This document shows, in pieces, positions 1-6,893 of a stretch of 22,315 bases of DNA. The translations under genes were made by a program, and so were the position numbers. Source of the DNA: a virus; the IMG/VR virus record IMGVR_UViG_3300009159_000357, positions 1-22,315 of that record, one strand, 5' to 3'. Positions within the stretch are counted from its first letter, which is position 1. Every line of letters starts with the position of its first letter. The notes beneath the pieces were generated by a model, which was not told the DNA's origin, did not search any database, and saw only the letters and a program-made list of their open reading frames with translations.

Positions 1-527
1 CCCCACAGGTCCTTCAGGCCGTTGCTGGCCGGTGTGCCGGTCAGCTCGATCAGCCGAGTGATGCGGGTGTGGGCGATGGAGCCCAGCGCCTGCGCGCGCT
101 TGCCGCCCTGCCGCAGCCGGAACGACTTCACCTTGGTGGACTCGTCCAGCACCACGGTCTTGTAGGGCCACCTGTCGCCCCAGTAGGCGACCAGCCAGAC
201 CAGTTGCTCGTAGTTGGTGGTATAGATGTAGGCCGGGGAGCGGATCGCCTCAATGCGCTCCTTCTCCGTGCCCGTGATGACCGAGACGTTGATGTCCTTC
301 AGGTGGGACCATTTGAGGACCTCTGAGGGCCATGTGGTGGTCGCCACGCGCAGCGGGGCCACGATGAGCACCGGGCCGTCCTCGACCAGTTGCAGGCCGT
401 CCAGCGCCGTCAGGGTGGCCACCGTCTTGCCTGTGCCCATGCCAGCCCACACCGCGCAGCGCGGCGTGTCGATGATGTGGTCAATGATCAGGTGCTGGTA
501 AGGCCGGGGTATGAATTCTGTTCTCAT
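1..527 (-). CDS. SNF2/DEAD-like helicase, N-terminal part (runs off the window)
   Basis: This is an ATP-dependent superfamily 2 helicase or translocase, probably acting in phage DNA replication or recombination. The 175 visible residues start with a Q-motif-like stretch (FIPRPYQ, about 5-11). A Walker A loop GMGTGKT follows (29-35), then the motif Ia-like IVAPLR (55-60). The Walker B position reads LDEST (127-131), where many relatives have DEAH or DESH. Motif III is LTGTPASNG (162-170). This order is typical of the SNF2-like helicases in phage replication modules. The C-terminal RecA lobe lies beyond the left edge, so total length is unknown. The ATG overlaps the stop of the upstream nuclease gene by four bases (ATGA), which implies translational coupling. 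The family call is firm; the exact role is inferred from context. Confidence 0.9.
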   Translation of the reverse strand, partial: MRTEFIPRPYQHLIIDHIIDTPRCAVWAGMGTGKTVATLTALDGLQLVEDGPVLIVAPLRVATTTWPSEVLKWSHLKDINVSVITGTEKERIEAIRSPAYIYTTNYEQLVWLVAYWGDRWPYKTVVLDESTKVKSFRLRQGGKRAQALGSIAHTRITRLIELTGTPASNGLKDLW

Positions 528-793
528 GCTATTAAGTTGTCCACGGCTTCGTATGAATCGATGACTTCCACCAGTTCACCGAGCTTGCGCATGCGGTTGT
601 GCTCACGTATCTGGTGGGGCTCTGGCTTCTTGCCGGGTGCCTTCAGCTCAATCCAGATAGGCATCCGGTTGGGCAACATCACCCGACGGTCTGGTGCGCC
701 GACGTGGCCGACCCACTGGGCCTTGCGTATCTGGCCGCCGACGTCCTTGACGCGTTTGACGAGGTACTTCTCAATGTCCGATTCCTTGGTCAT
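524..793 (-). CDS. VRR-NUC domain nuclease
   Basis: This is a stand-alone 89-residue VRR-NUC protein, a minimal PD-(D/E)XK-fold nuclease related to those thought to cut branched DNA. The motifs are visible: GAPDRR with the metal-binding Asp at residue 35, then WIELKAPG giving E49-x-K51, and a helix with HQ at about 60-61. The start is placed at MTKESD because that ATG overlaps the upstream stop by four bases; an in-frame extension of ten codons upstream would run into the upstream gene. It lies between a coiled-coil protein and a SNF2-like helicase. VRR-NUC next to helicase next to PolA is a common phage arrangement, consistent with processing of replication intermediates. Confidence 0.9.
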   Translation of the reverse strand: MTKESDIEKYLVKRVKDVGGQIRKAQWVGHVGAPDRRVMLPNRMPIWIELKAPGKKPEPHQIREHNRMRKLGELVEVIDSYEAVDNLIA

Positions 794-1260
794 TCTTGCC
801 TTTCTACTTGTTTTTGTTCCCACGCAATTCTCTTGGCAACTTTGACATCATGAAGCGCCAGTAATTGCTCATGCTCTTTTTTGTGCTTAATTACCCGCAT
901 CTCTTTTGCGGCTCTTGCTTTGGCTTTTTTCTCCAAACGCTCTTTTGTTGCCGTTACTTTTTCGGCAGCAAGAAGCCGCTGAAGCTCTATCTGTTCCGGC
1001 AGGTTTTTAAGACGCAATTCAGCTCCCGCTACCTTGGCCGCGTTTACTGCATCAAAACGACGCCGCGCTTCTTCAGCCCGGTGTATCTCCAACTCAGGCG
1101 TCAGGTGCATCTGCTCACGGACGTATACATCCTTGTTCCCCTGCCACATGCCTGACTCCATGATGTGGTCACGTAAGAGATTTTCGGTTTCGATGCGCCC
1201 CGTGCCCTTTGGTATAGGCAATCGCACAATGAACGTCGCAATGAACGTGTCCTTGGTCAT
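790..1260 (-). CDS. Unrecognised charged coiled-coil protein
   Basis: I do not recognise this 156-residue family. The first 45 residues look globular (TFIATFIVRLPIP, then IETENLLRDHI). From about residue 50 to the end the chain is almost entirely charged helix rich in Glu, Lys, Arg and Ala, which suggests a long coiled coil. Start and stop both overlap the neighbouring genes by four bases, so it is an integral part of the replication operon. Its base composition is visibly more AT-rich than the polymerase gene upstream, which may indicate separate acquisition. A structural or adaptor role near the nuclease and helicase is possible, but nothing in the sequence proves it. Confidence 0.75.
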   Translation of the reverse strand: MTKDTFIATFIVRLPIPKGTGRIETENLLRDHIMESGMWQGNKDVYVREQMHLTPELEIHRAEEARRRFDAVNAAKVAGAELRLKNLPEQIELQRLLAAEKVTATKERLEKKAKARAAKEMRVIKHKKEHEQLLALHDVKVAKRIAWEQKQVERQE

Positions 1261-1412
1261 TCTTCGTTCCCGCGTAGGTCTTCCGCGTCAAACAATTCGT
1301 CTTGCGCATCTTCCAGCTCGGCCTGCAAGTCGATGGCGATGGCCAGCAACGCGGCCCGCTCGGTGTCGCCCTTGATGTAGGCAAGGCGCTCTGCTTCTTT
1401 CGGTGTGATCAT
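1257..1412 (-). CDS. Small acidic helical protein, unrecognised
   Basis: This is a 51-residue acidic protein beginning MITPKEAERL and ending in a Glu/Asp-rich helix. The start is set at 1412 because a purine-rich ribosome-binding site (AAAGGA) lies just upstream and the polymerase stop at 1414 comes immediately before it; a longer in-frame start would sit inside the polymerase gene. It ends with a four-base overlap with the coiled-coil gene. The N-terminal ITPKEAERLAYIKGD resembles a short phage family that often sits beside replication genes, but I cannot assign a function. Confidence 0.65.
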   Translation of the reverse strand: MITPKEAERLAYIKGDTERAALLAIAIDLQAELEDAQDELFDAEDLRGNEE

Positions 1413-1413
1413 G

Positions 1414-3471
1414 TCAGTCCTTTCGATATCGATACGTTTCAAAACCCGCAGCCGCAAGCGGCATGTCGGGTGCCCAGTCCGGGTTCATGGCCAGCAGCGA
1501 TGCTAGGTGGTCCGCGTTGAACTCCGGTAGGTCGGGGGCCTCGGCAATGATCTCGTCATGCACCGTCAGCACTATCTGATAGCCCGCAGCTTCGATGCGG
1601 GGCATGTTGGCGGCCATCACGTCGCGGGCGACGGCTTGGCACAGGTTCTCGAACAGCTTACCGCCGTGCGTGCTGATCCGGGTCCACTTGCGCGTGAATT
1701 GGTCCACGCCCATGTAGGTGACCGCGCCGTCCACCAGCTTGGGGTGCGGGTACACCAGCGACCGGCCTGACGGCAGCACGATCCGCAGCCAGCTTGTGCT
1801 GGTGATCTTCAGCCCCAGCGCGACGACGGTGGACCCCCGGTTGTTTATGGCCCGTATGACCGCGTTCTTGAGCTGCGCCCAGTAGCTGGTGATGTTGGGG
1901 TGCGCCTCGCGCCACGCCCGCTTGAGCACGTCGCAGGCCACGAAGGCGTCGTCGGACAGCCCGTAGCGCGGGCGCTTCTCCTTAATCACGAAGCTGAAGT
2001 AGTTGTCGGCCGCGTTCACCAGCTCCTGTGGGGCGTTCTCCAGCACCTTGTCGGCCAGCTCGTCAAGGTTGATGCCGTAGACCCCTGCAAAGGTCGCAAA
2101 GGCCCCTACGCCGCCCTCATAGCCCAGCGCCAGCTCCTGCACCTTGCCGACCTGCCGCTGGTCCTTGGTGACCTTGTCAGGGGTCGTGCCGAAGGATTTG
2201 CTGTAGGCCAGCTTGTATAGGTCTGGGCCGATGCCCTCGTCGAACTCGCGGAAGGCTTGGAGCTTCCACTCCTCGTTGGCCAGCCACGCCTGATCCCGGC
2301 CCTCGATGTTGGACAGGTCGGCCACCACCAGCTTCTTGCCGGGCGGGGCGATGATGCAGCTACGGATGGCCGAGCTGGCCAGCTCCATCACGTTATCGGT
2401 TGTCAGGTGGGCGCACCCGGCCAGCATGGCCTCGATGCCCGCGTCGATGGCGTCCTGCTTGAGCGACGGCCGGGGCAGGTTCTGGGGCTGGAACAGCCGC
2501 CCAGCCCAACGCCCGGTACGCGCCGCGCCGTTGAACTGCAAGAGCCCACGCAGACGCTTGTCCGCGCTGGTGCCGCGTGCCAGCACCCTGTACTTGGCCG
2601 TGCTGGTGGAGCTGGCCTGCAAGCGCACGCGCAGCAGCTCCTTGAGCGCCGGGTCCACGTCCATGGCCAGCGTCTTTTCCACCGTGGCCATCTGGAGGTC
2701 GGGCATGTCCACTGCGTAATTCTCGAGTATGTGCAAGCGCAGCGCTGCGCCTTGCGTGGTATTGGCAACTTGGCCGTCGGTCATCGCCAACGACTGCGCG
2801 GTCAGGTCGCCTTGTGCCCGGTCCACGGCGCGGATGGCCGCATGCACCAAATCCATGTCGATGGCCACGCCCCGGTCGTTGATGCGCTGGTCGAGCTGCC
2901 ATAGCGCCATCTCGGGTAGGTACATCGTGTTGTGCGCGGGCATGCGGGTCATGACCTCGCGCATGGCCTCGATGTCGGACGCGGCGTACGCCTTGAAGCG
3001 TTCCCATTCCGCCGGGTGCGTGTCGCGGGTGGCGCGGGCGATCTTGCGGTTTACGCCTTGGGGCTTGCAGAACAGGTTAATCAGCCGCTTGCCGTCCTTG
3101 TCCTTGGCCTTGTCGGCTGGCAGCCCCAGCACCTCACAGAGCATGCCCAGCGAGGCCGGTAGGCCGTGGCTCAGGGCCTGCACCATGGTGTCATGGATGC
3201 GCGTGGTCGGGATGTCTAAGCCCCAGACGTGCCGGATCACCGTGCGGTCAAAGTGGCTGTTGTGGATCACCACCATCACCTTGGGGTCGCGCAGGCATGC
3301 GTCCAACTCCCCCGGCGGCTTCTCGAACGATGTGACGTCGTGGACCTGCACGGCATCGTCGTCCACCGCCCACGCCACCAGCAGAATCTCTGCGTCGGCG
3401 GCGTAGGCGTGGGTGCCGTGCGTGATTGGGGTCTTGGAGTAGGTCTCCAAGTCCAAGTACAGCGTGGTCAT
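1414..3471 (-). CDS. polA: Family A DNA polymerase with 3'-5' exonuclease
   Basis: This 685-residue replicative phage DNA polymerase resembles the Klenow part of Pol I and lacks the 5' nuclease domain. Proofreading motifs are intact: DLE (D7, E9), N71-x-x-x-F-D75 and Y162-x-x-x-D166. Polymerase motif A is ADLSNIEGR with D385, motif B is R439-x-x-x-K443 leading to GYEGG (450-454), and motif C is H638-D639-E640. Both active sites therefore look functional. The residue matching E. coli Phe762 is Leu447, a substitution known in many environmental phage polymerases. The ATG overlaps the upstream stop by four bases. Its nuclease, helicase and SSB-like neighbours support a role as the phage replicase. 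Confidence 0.97.
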   Translation of the reverse strand: MTTLYLDLETYSKTPITHGTHAYAADAEILLVAWAVDDDAVQVHDVTSFEKPPGELDACLRDPKVMVVIHNSHFDRTVIRHVWGLDIPTTRIHDTMVQALSHGLPASLGMLCEVLGLPADKAKDKDGKRLINLFCKPQGVNRKIARATRDTHPAEWERFKAYAASDIEAMREVMTRMPAHNTMYLPEMALWQLDQRINDRGVAIDMDLVHAAIRAVDRAQGDLTAQSLAMTDGQVANTTQGAALRLHILENYAVDMPDLQMATVEKTLAMDVDPALKELLRVRLQASSTSTAKYRVLARGTSADKRLRGLLQFNGAARTGRWAGRLFQPQNLPRPSLKQDAIDAGIEAMLAGCAHLTTDNVMELASSAIRSCIIAPPGKKLVVADLSNIEGRDQAWLANEEWKLQAFREFDEGIGPDLYKLAYSKSFGTTPDKVTKDQRQVGKVQELALGYEGGVGAFATFAGVYGINLDELADKVLENAPQELVNAADNYFSFVIKEKRPRYGLSDDAFVACDVLKRAWREAHPNITSYWAQLKNAVIRAINNRGSTVVALGLKITSTSWLRIVLPSGRSLVYPHPKLVDGAVTYMGVDQFTRKWTRISTHGGKLFENLCQAVARDVMAANMPRIEAAGYQIVLTVHDEIIAEAPDLPEFNADHLASLLAMNPDWAPDMPLAAAGFETYRYRKD

Positions 3472-3641
3472 TGGCTGCTTGCGGTACGGATTGCGTCAAT
3501 AAGCTCTTTCAAGCCATCACTCAGGGATTCGGATTGGTAGACCCGGCCAATCAGGTCGGGGTTCTTCTTTGCGTACCCTTCGCCCAAGACAATGTCAATG
3601 GCTTCAACAACGTCCCATATTTGATTTTTAATTCGGCTCAT
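3468..3641 (-). CDS. Small protein upstream of polymerase, unrecognised
   Basis: This 57-residue protein begins MSRIKNQIWDVVEAIDIV. It looks mostly helical, without Cys, signal peptide or membrane segment. The start is chosen because of the upstream GGAGATACAC, nearly the same leader as in front of the genes starting at 5803 and 5959; an in-frame upstream extension would destroy that spacing. Its stop overlaps the polymerase start, so the two genes should be translated together. No family is recognised. An accessory role in replication is only a guess from position. Confidence 0.7.
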   Translation of the reverse strand: MSRIKNQIWDVVEAIDIVLGEGYAKKNPDLIGRVYQSESLSDGLKELIDAIRTASSQ

Positions 3642-3742
3642 GTGTATCTCCGGTGTGTATGTAAAAGGCGGGGGTACTCGCTGCGTCTGTGGTAGCAAAC
3701 TTTCGTTCTTTCGTCCACAGCATCCGCTTTCCCCCCTATTCG
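3642..3742 (-). promoter_or_regulatory. Intergenic region with inverted repeat before the polymerase operon
   Basis: This is the only sizeable gap in the minus-strand arm. It contains an inverted repeat, CTGTGG at 3687-3692 and CCACAG at 3715-3720, separated by 22 bases, plus a GGGTAC box at 3672-3677. It could hold a secondary promoter for the polymerase transcript or a processing or termination hairpin after the DUF2815 gene. No uridine-tract terminator and no convincing -35/-10 pair is evident. Confidence 0.35.
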
Positions 3743-4279
3743 TTAGACCAATTGTTCCAGCGTCAGGTCGTCAAAGTCATCTTCGTCGGCCACGCCGCCG
3801 CCAGCAAAGTGTTCGCCGTCCTTGTAGAACTGCACACCGGCCAACGTGGCGTTGATGCGCTTGCCGTAATTGTTGTCCTGCACCCACAGCTCAACGCTGG
3901 CGTTGACGAAGCAGCCCGCGTAGGGCTTGCCGTCTTCCTCGGCCAGCGGGGACTTGTTGACGTCAATCACCAAGGGCCGCAGCGCGTTGCGTGCGCTAAC
4001 GTACAGCATGCCCTCAAAGCCCGCGTAGTTGGACTTCAGGTCACCGCTGTGCAGGCAAGTCTTGTCCGCCGCGCGCAGGGTCTTCAGGTTGGCATCGGCC
4101 TTGACGCCCCACTTCTCGCGGGCCACGGCCTCTATGGCCGCGTTGACGGCCTTGACCTGCGGGTCCTTGGGGTCGAGCAGGAAGACCGCGCTGAAGGCGG
4201 GCTTGCCCTCACCGTTGACGGTCTTGGCCTCGAAGAGCTGGGGGAAGCTCAGGCGTACGTTTGTCAGTTTTACTTTCAT
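3743..4279 (-). CDS. DUF2815 family protein, probable ssDNA-binding protein
   Basis: This 178-residue protein matches the DUF2815 pattern: N-terminal MKVKLTNVRLSFPQLFEAK, a central FSAVFLLDP strand, a basic helix, and an acidic tail (DEDDFDDLTLEQLV) like the acidic C-terminal tips of single-stranded DNA-binding proteins. DUF2815 proteins are regularly found between DUF2800 nucleases and PolA in phages and are suspected to bind ssDNA as SSB or gp2.5 analogues. The start at 4279 has a good GGAG site; a TTG four codons upstream is possible but would consume that site. The family is clear. The ssDNA-binding function is inferred from the tail and neighbours. Confidence 0.88.
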   Translation of the reverse strand: MKVKLTNVRLSFPQLFEAKTVNGEGKPAFSAVFLLDPKDPQVKAVNAAIEAVAREKWGVKADANLKTLRAADKTCLHSGDLKSNYAGFEGMLYVSARNALRPLVIDVNKSPLAEEDGKPYAGCFVNASVELWVQDNNYGKRINATLAGVQFYKDGEHFAGGGVADEDDFDDLTLEQLV

Positions 4280-4295
4280 GGGGTTCTCCAAAAGG

Positions 4296-5450
4296 TTAGG
4301 AATTCGTCACGTCGTCAAAGTCAGAAGCGGTCGCTGACGTAACCAGCGCGGGCCGCTTATCGGATTCGGGTGCCACCGATGGCTGCCCTTCGGATTGGGT
4401 GATAAGGTCTTGGATCTTGGTCCACTGGCGTGGCCCAACGTCCCCGGCCTTGGCCAACTTCTCGATGCTGGTGGGGCTGGCCAGCTTGTAGTCGTACATC
4501 TGGTCGTGCTTGATCCGCATGGACTTCAGCGTCTCCTCTGCGGCGTCCGGGTCGGCCCACTGCCGGTTGCCTTTCTTGCCCTGCACCAACTTGTAGCCGT
4601 GGACTGGCTCACCGGCCAGCAGGCGGCGCTCGACCTCGGCACGCACGGCCTTGACCCACTTCTCGATCATGTCCGCGTTGGCCATGATGCGTGCCAGATC
4701 CCGCTCGTCCGCCGTCTCAGGCACCACGTCGTCAAAGTCGTCCATGATCTGGTTGGTGATGGCCGGGCACGTCGCCTTGGCCCTGCACCACTGGCAACCC
4801 TTCGCGGACACCACCAGCGGGGCATCCGGCTGCCGGGTCAGCTCCGCCGAGACCTGCACCTCTTCCATGAATTCATTCAGCTCGGCCACGGGGATAGTCC
4901 ACTCGGGGCTGGCGTTCAGGCGGGGCTGCACGATCATCATGCGCACGCGCTTGAAATCGTAGGCCAGCTCGTGCTCCACGTAGGCCGCAGCCGCGTACAT
5001 CATGAGCTGCGGGTTTTCCTCGGCGTCCACCGCAACACCCCGGCCAAACTTGGCGTCGATGACGATCAGCTCGTCCATGGTCATGATGACGGCGTCAGCG
5101 GTGCCGTGGGCATCCTCCTCGCCGGTCATGTGCCAGATGGACAGCCGCTGCTCAACCAGCAGCGCACCGCCGGTGGTCACGACAATGTCGCGCACCGTGT
5201 CCACGTAGGTCTGGATCGCCTGCGCCTGCTCGGCCTGCAGGATCAGCCCGGTCTCGGGATCGGTCACGCCGACATACCCGGCCGCGTCTGTGCCCCGGGT
5301 CAGGCAGTGCGCCGACACGGTGTGCATCATCGTGCCTTCCAACGAGGCGTCGGAGCTGGTGTCGGGTATGCCCTCGCACATCCGCACCGAGCCGGGGCAG
5401 GACATCCAGCGCACAGCCGAGCTGGGGGATAGCTGGGCGTGTGCGCTCAT
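4296..5450 (-). CDS. DUF2800 PD-(D/E)XK (RecB/Cas4-like) nuclease
   Basis: This 384-residue protein has a recognisable RecB-type nuclease core: H43 in the EGTMMH helix, D119 in GTADAV, the D132-x-K134 pair in VIDAKFGRG, and Q148 with Y152 in the QLMMYA helix. A C-x2-C-x5-C cluster (C219, C222, C228) plus an N-terminal Cys (C18, in SCPGS) matches the Fe-S arrangement of Cas4 and AddB-type nucleases. It probably processes DNA ends or recombination intermediates during phage replication. The start overlaps the upstream gene by four bases, and DUF2815 follows after 16 bases. The C-terminal third after residue 270 is an accessory region ending in a low-complexity tail. Catalytic residues look intact. 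Confidence 0.9.
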   Translation of the reverse strand: MSAHAQLSPSSAVRWMSCPGSVRMCEGIPDTSSDASLEGTMMHTVSAHCLTRGTDAAGYVGVTDPETGLILQAEQAQAIQTYVDTVRDIVVTTGGALLVEQRLSIWHMTGEEDAHGTADAVIMTMDELIVIDAKFGRGVAVDAEENPQLMMYAAAAYVEHELAYDFKRVRMMIVQPRLNASPEWTIPVAELNEFMEEVQVSAELTRQPDAPLVVSAKGCQWCRAKATCPAITNQIMDDFDDVVPETADERDLARIMANADMIEKWVKAVRAEVERRLLAGEPVHGYKLVQGKKGNRQWADPDAAEETLKSMRIKHDQMYDYKLASPTSIEKLAKAGDVGPRQWTKIQDLITQSEGQPSVAPESDKRPALVTSATASDFDDVTNS

Positions 5451-5803
5451 GCTGTCAGCTCTTCCAAAAAGGCCGCGTAGTCCTCGACCTTGAGCTGGGG
5501 GCCCTTGGCCGCGCCGAACTTGCCCAGCGCCGCCACGACCTTGGCCCGGTCGATCTTGAACGTGCTGGTGATGGCTGCGGCCACCTGCGCGTACTCAATA
5601 GTATCGGTCGCGGCCGGTGTCGAGGTCGTCGTAACGGTCGCGGCGGAAGGCTTCTCCTTGGAGGTAGGCGGGGTGTCGGCCTTTGGGCGCAGCTTTGGGA
5701 CGGGGGGTGCCTCCTGCTGGGCTGCGGGCTGGAAGCCCTCCAGTGCGCGGATCAGGTCCGCCATCATCTCGGTGTTGCGCTCAAGCGCTTGCTCTAGGCT
5801 CAT
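5447..5803 (-). CDS. First gene of the replication operon, unrecognised
   Basis: This 118-residue protein has three parts: an N-terminal helix (MSLEQALERNTEMMADLIRA), a Pro/Thr/Ala-rich flexible linker (about 30-70), and a C-terminal helical module of about 45 residues (AAAITSTFKIDRAKVVAAL to the end). Such a layout suits a small adaptor with two binding elements joined by a tether. The start at 5803 has the leader GGAGATACACAC, identical to that of the divergent gene at 5959. Its stop overlaps the DUF2800 start. As the promoter-proximal gene of the operon it may interact with the nuclease, but no family is recognised. Confidence 0.75.
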   Translation of the reverse strand: MSLEQALERNTEMMADLIRALEGFQPAAQQEAPPVPKLRPKADTPPTSKEKPSAATVTTTSTPAATDTIEYAQVAAAITSTFKIDRAKVVAALGKFGAAKGPQLKVEDYAAFLEELTA

Positions 5804-5821
5804 GTGTGTATCTCCATAAAG

Positions 5822-5841
5822 CCACAACGGGATTGTTGTGG
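5822..5841. repeat. Inverted repeat CCACAAC/GTTGTGG, candidate operator
   Basis: Perfect 7-base arms (5822-5828 and 5835-5841) flank a 6-base spacer. The repeat lies 18 bases upstream of the minus-strand gene start at 5803, so on that strand it falls in the promoter or 5' leader. It could be a repressor site or an mRNA hairpin. Confidence 0.5.
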
Positions 5842-5904
5842 GTGCGCCGATGGTACACCACTTTTCTGGTTGGTTTGTAACTTTTTAAAAATATTTTGTT
5901 GTGG

Positions 5905-5923
5905 GTACAAGTTTTTGTTGTAC
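5905..5923. promoter_or_regulatory. Palindrome GTACAA-N7-TTGTAC inside the putative plus-strand promoter
   Basis: The arms at 5905-5910 and 5918-5923 are perfectly inverted. The palindrome fills the space between the putative -35 (TTGTGG) and -10 (TACTAT) boxes, where a dimeric repressor would block RNA polymerase. The HTH protein at 8113 is a candidate ligand; this is inference. Confidence 0.45.
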
Positions 5924-5958
5924 TATTGGGCTTCCCTTAACTTTTTGGAGATACACAC

Positions 5959-6282
5959 ATGAACTGGAACCCCTACAAACGCATCGCTGACCTTGAGCGC
6001 CGGGTCAATGAGATGCACCACGAGATGCTGCACATGGTGGCAAGCACCAGCGCACGCGTGCGTAGGCTGGAACAAAAAATGGGCCGCGAGTCCGTGCTGG
6101 CCGATTTTGAGAACCACACCGTGCAAACGCTCGCCGACGTGCCTGCTCTGTCTACTGAGCTGCTGACCCTTGAGCAGGCCCAAGCCCTGATTGACAAGCG
6201 CGTGCGGGTCAACGCCATCGCCCGGAAGGCTTACGCCAAGAAGAAGCGGTTGCAAGCCAAGGCCAAGGCGGTGCAGTCATGA
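5959..6282 (+). CDS. Small coiled-coil protein opening the early operon
   Basis: This 107-residue protein begins MNWNPYKRIADLERRVNE. Residues about 8-45 have heptad-like spacing of Leu/Ile/Met, suggesting a coiled coil; the C-terminus is strongly basic (AYAKKKRLQAKAKA) and could bind nucleic acid. It is the first gene on the plus-strand side of the divergent promoter and has a strong GGAG site. Its stop overlaps the next start (ATGA). No family is recognised. Position suggests an early-expressed host-interaction or regulatory protein, but that is inferred. Confidence 0.7.
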   Translation: MNWNPYKRIADLERRVNEMHHEMLHMVASTSARVRRLEQKMGRESVLADFENHTVQTLADVPALSTELLTLEQAQALIDKRVRVNAIARKAYAKKKRLQAKAKAVQS

Positions 6283-6440
6283 GATACATCGCCGACCTAT
6301 TTGCGCTGGTGGGGCTTGTCTCCACCATCATCGTTGCGGGGTTCTACATGGGCTACACCACCTACCAACCCAAGTGCGGCAACATGCTGGCTGTGTTCAC
6401 CAAGGGGTGCAAATGGCTGAAGACCAAAAGTGGCAACTGA
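6279..6440 (+). CDS. Single-pass membrane mini-protein (53 residues)
   Basis: This short gene begins MRYIADLFALVG and continues as a hydrophobic stretch of about 20 residues (about 7-27), then a polar tail with two Cys (CGNM and GCKW). It starts by an ATGA overlap with the preceding gene, the linkage used throughout this operon, and it overlaps the next gene by 28 bases. The coupling and clean membrane segment support it as a real gene. It might act at the inner membrane, for example in superinfection exclusion or lysis timing, but there is no family evidence. Confidence 0.6.
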   Translation: MRYIADLFALVGLVSTIIVAGFYMGYTTYQPKCGNMLAVFTKGCKWLKTKSGN

Positions 6441-6592
6441 TGAGAACGCTGATGCCGCCAGCGTACTTAGCCGCAATCATCACAAGGGTTGCAGACGGCA
6501 CTATCACCAGAGCGGGAGCAATTATTGTGTTCGACACCATCTACGAGCAGAACATGGCCAAGTTGGCCGCAGCGATTGAGGAGCAAGCATGA
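6413..6592 (+). CDS. Small unrecognised protein (59 residues)
   Basis: The chosen start, MAEDQKWQLM, follows AAGGGGT at a good distance and overlaps the end of the membrane mini-protein gene. The frame is open far upstream (from 6191), but those codons lie over two other coupled genes and are unlikely to be used. The product looks like two helices joined by a DGTITRAG turn. Its stop overlaps the next start by four bases. Function unknown. Confidence 0.6.
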   Translation: MAEDQKWQLMRTLMPPAYLAAIITRVADGTITRAGAIIVFDTIYEQNMAKLAAAIEEQA

Positions 6593-6780
6593 AAGAAGAC
6601 ACCGACAAAACATGGAAAGAAGTACATGGCGGATATGCCCGCGACATGACCCTACGTGACCACTACGTTGGGTTGGCTATGCAGGCGATGTTTGGAGACC
6701 ATGTGCGGAATTTTGACTTGCTTGCAATAGAGGCTTACCAAATGGCAGACGCAATGCTTGCCGCGAGGGAGGCGAAATGA
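6589..6780 (+). CDS. Small phage protein of a common early-region type
   Basis: This 63-residue protein has the core LRDHYVGLAMQAMF followed by LLAIEAYQMADAMLAARE. That pattern (a start helix, then a tyrosine/alanine-rich helix ending in ADAMLAARE) recurs in many small phage and prophage proteins of unknown function, usually in early regions. It is coupled by ATGA overlaps on both sides. No catalytic motif, Cys or membrane segment is present. Confidence 0.7.
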   Translation: MKEDTDKTWKEVHGGYARDMTLRDHYVGLAMQAMFGDHVRNFDLLAIEAYQMADAMLAAREAK

Positions 6781-6893
6781 ACGACGAAGACGATGACATG
6801 CTATTCAGCGTGTTGTTTGTCGCGCTGACCGTTGCGGTGGTGCTGTTCGTAGTGGGCGGCATCGGTGTAGTTTTATGGAGTTTGTTCACATGA
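6777..6893 (+). CDS. Very small membrane protein (38 residues)
   Basis: The product has an acidic N-terminus (MNDEDDDML) followed by a continuous hydrophobic segment of about 25 residues with Gly-Gly near its end, and it stops almost directly afterwards. The acidic head suggests an N-out orientation by the positive-inside rule, but this is uncertain. ATGA overlaps with the genes before and after support translation. It is too short for most automatic callers. Function unknown. Confidence 0.55.
   Translation: MNDEDDDMLFSVLFVALTVAVVLFVVGGIGVVLWSLFT

Larger units (their letters stand above)
5804..5958. promoter_or_regulatory. Divergent promoter/operator region
   Basis: This AT-rich 155-base region separates the two outward-reading operons and should contain a promoter for each. 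On the plus strand a plausible pair is TTGTGG (5899-5904) and TACTAT (5921-5926) with 16 bases between; the minus-strand promoter is less clear. An 11-base direct repeat TTGTTGTGGGT occurs at 5833-5843 and 5896-5906. Both flanking genes start after an identical GGAGATACACAC ribosome-binding segment. The promoter boxes are visual guesses. Confidence 0.55.

Noticed and set aside
4280-4291. TTG start four codons upstream for the DUF2815 protein
   Set aside because: The codons lie on the GGAG ribosome-binding site of the ATG at 4279, and the family begins at MKVKL.
4395-5432. Open frame of 345 codons on the plus strand opposite the DUF2800 nuclease
   Set aside because: The opposite strand carries clear nuclease motifs; this frame gives a His/Gly/Leu-rich product without domains and has no coupled neighbours.
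6191-6412. Upstream extension of the 59-residue gene (in-frame from 6191)
   Set aside because: It would lie over two other ATGA-coupled genes; the ATG at 6413 has its own ribosome-binding site.
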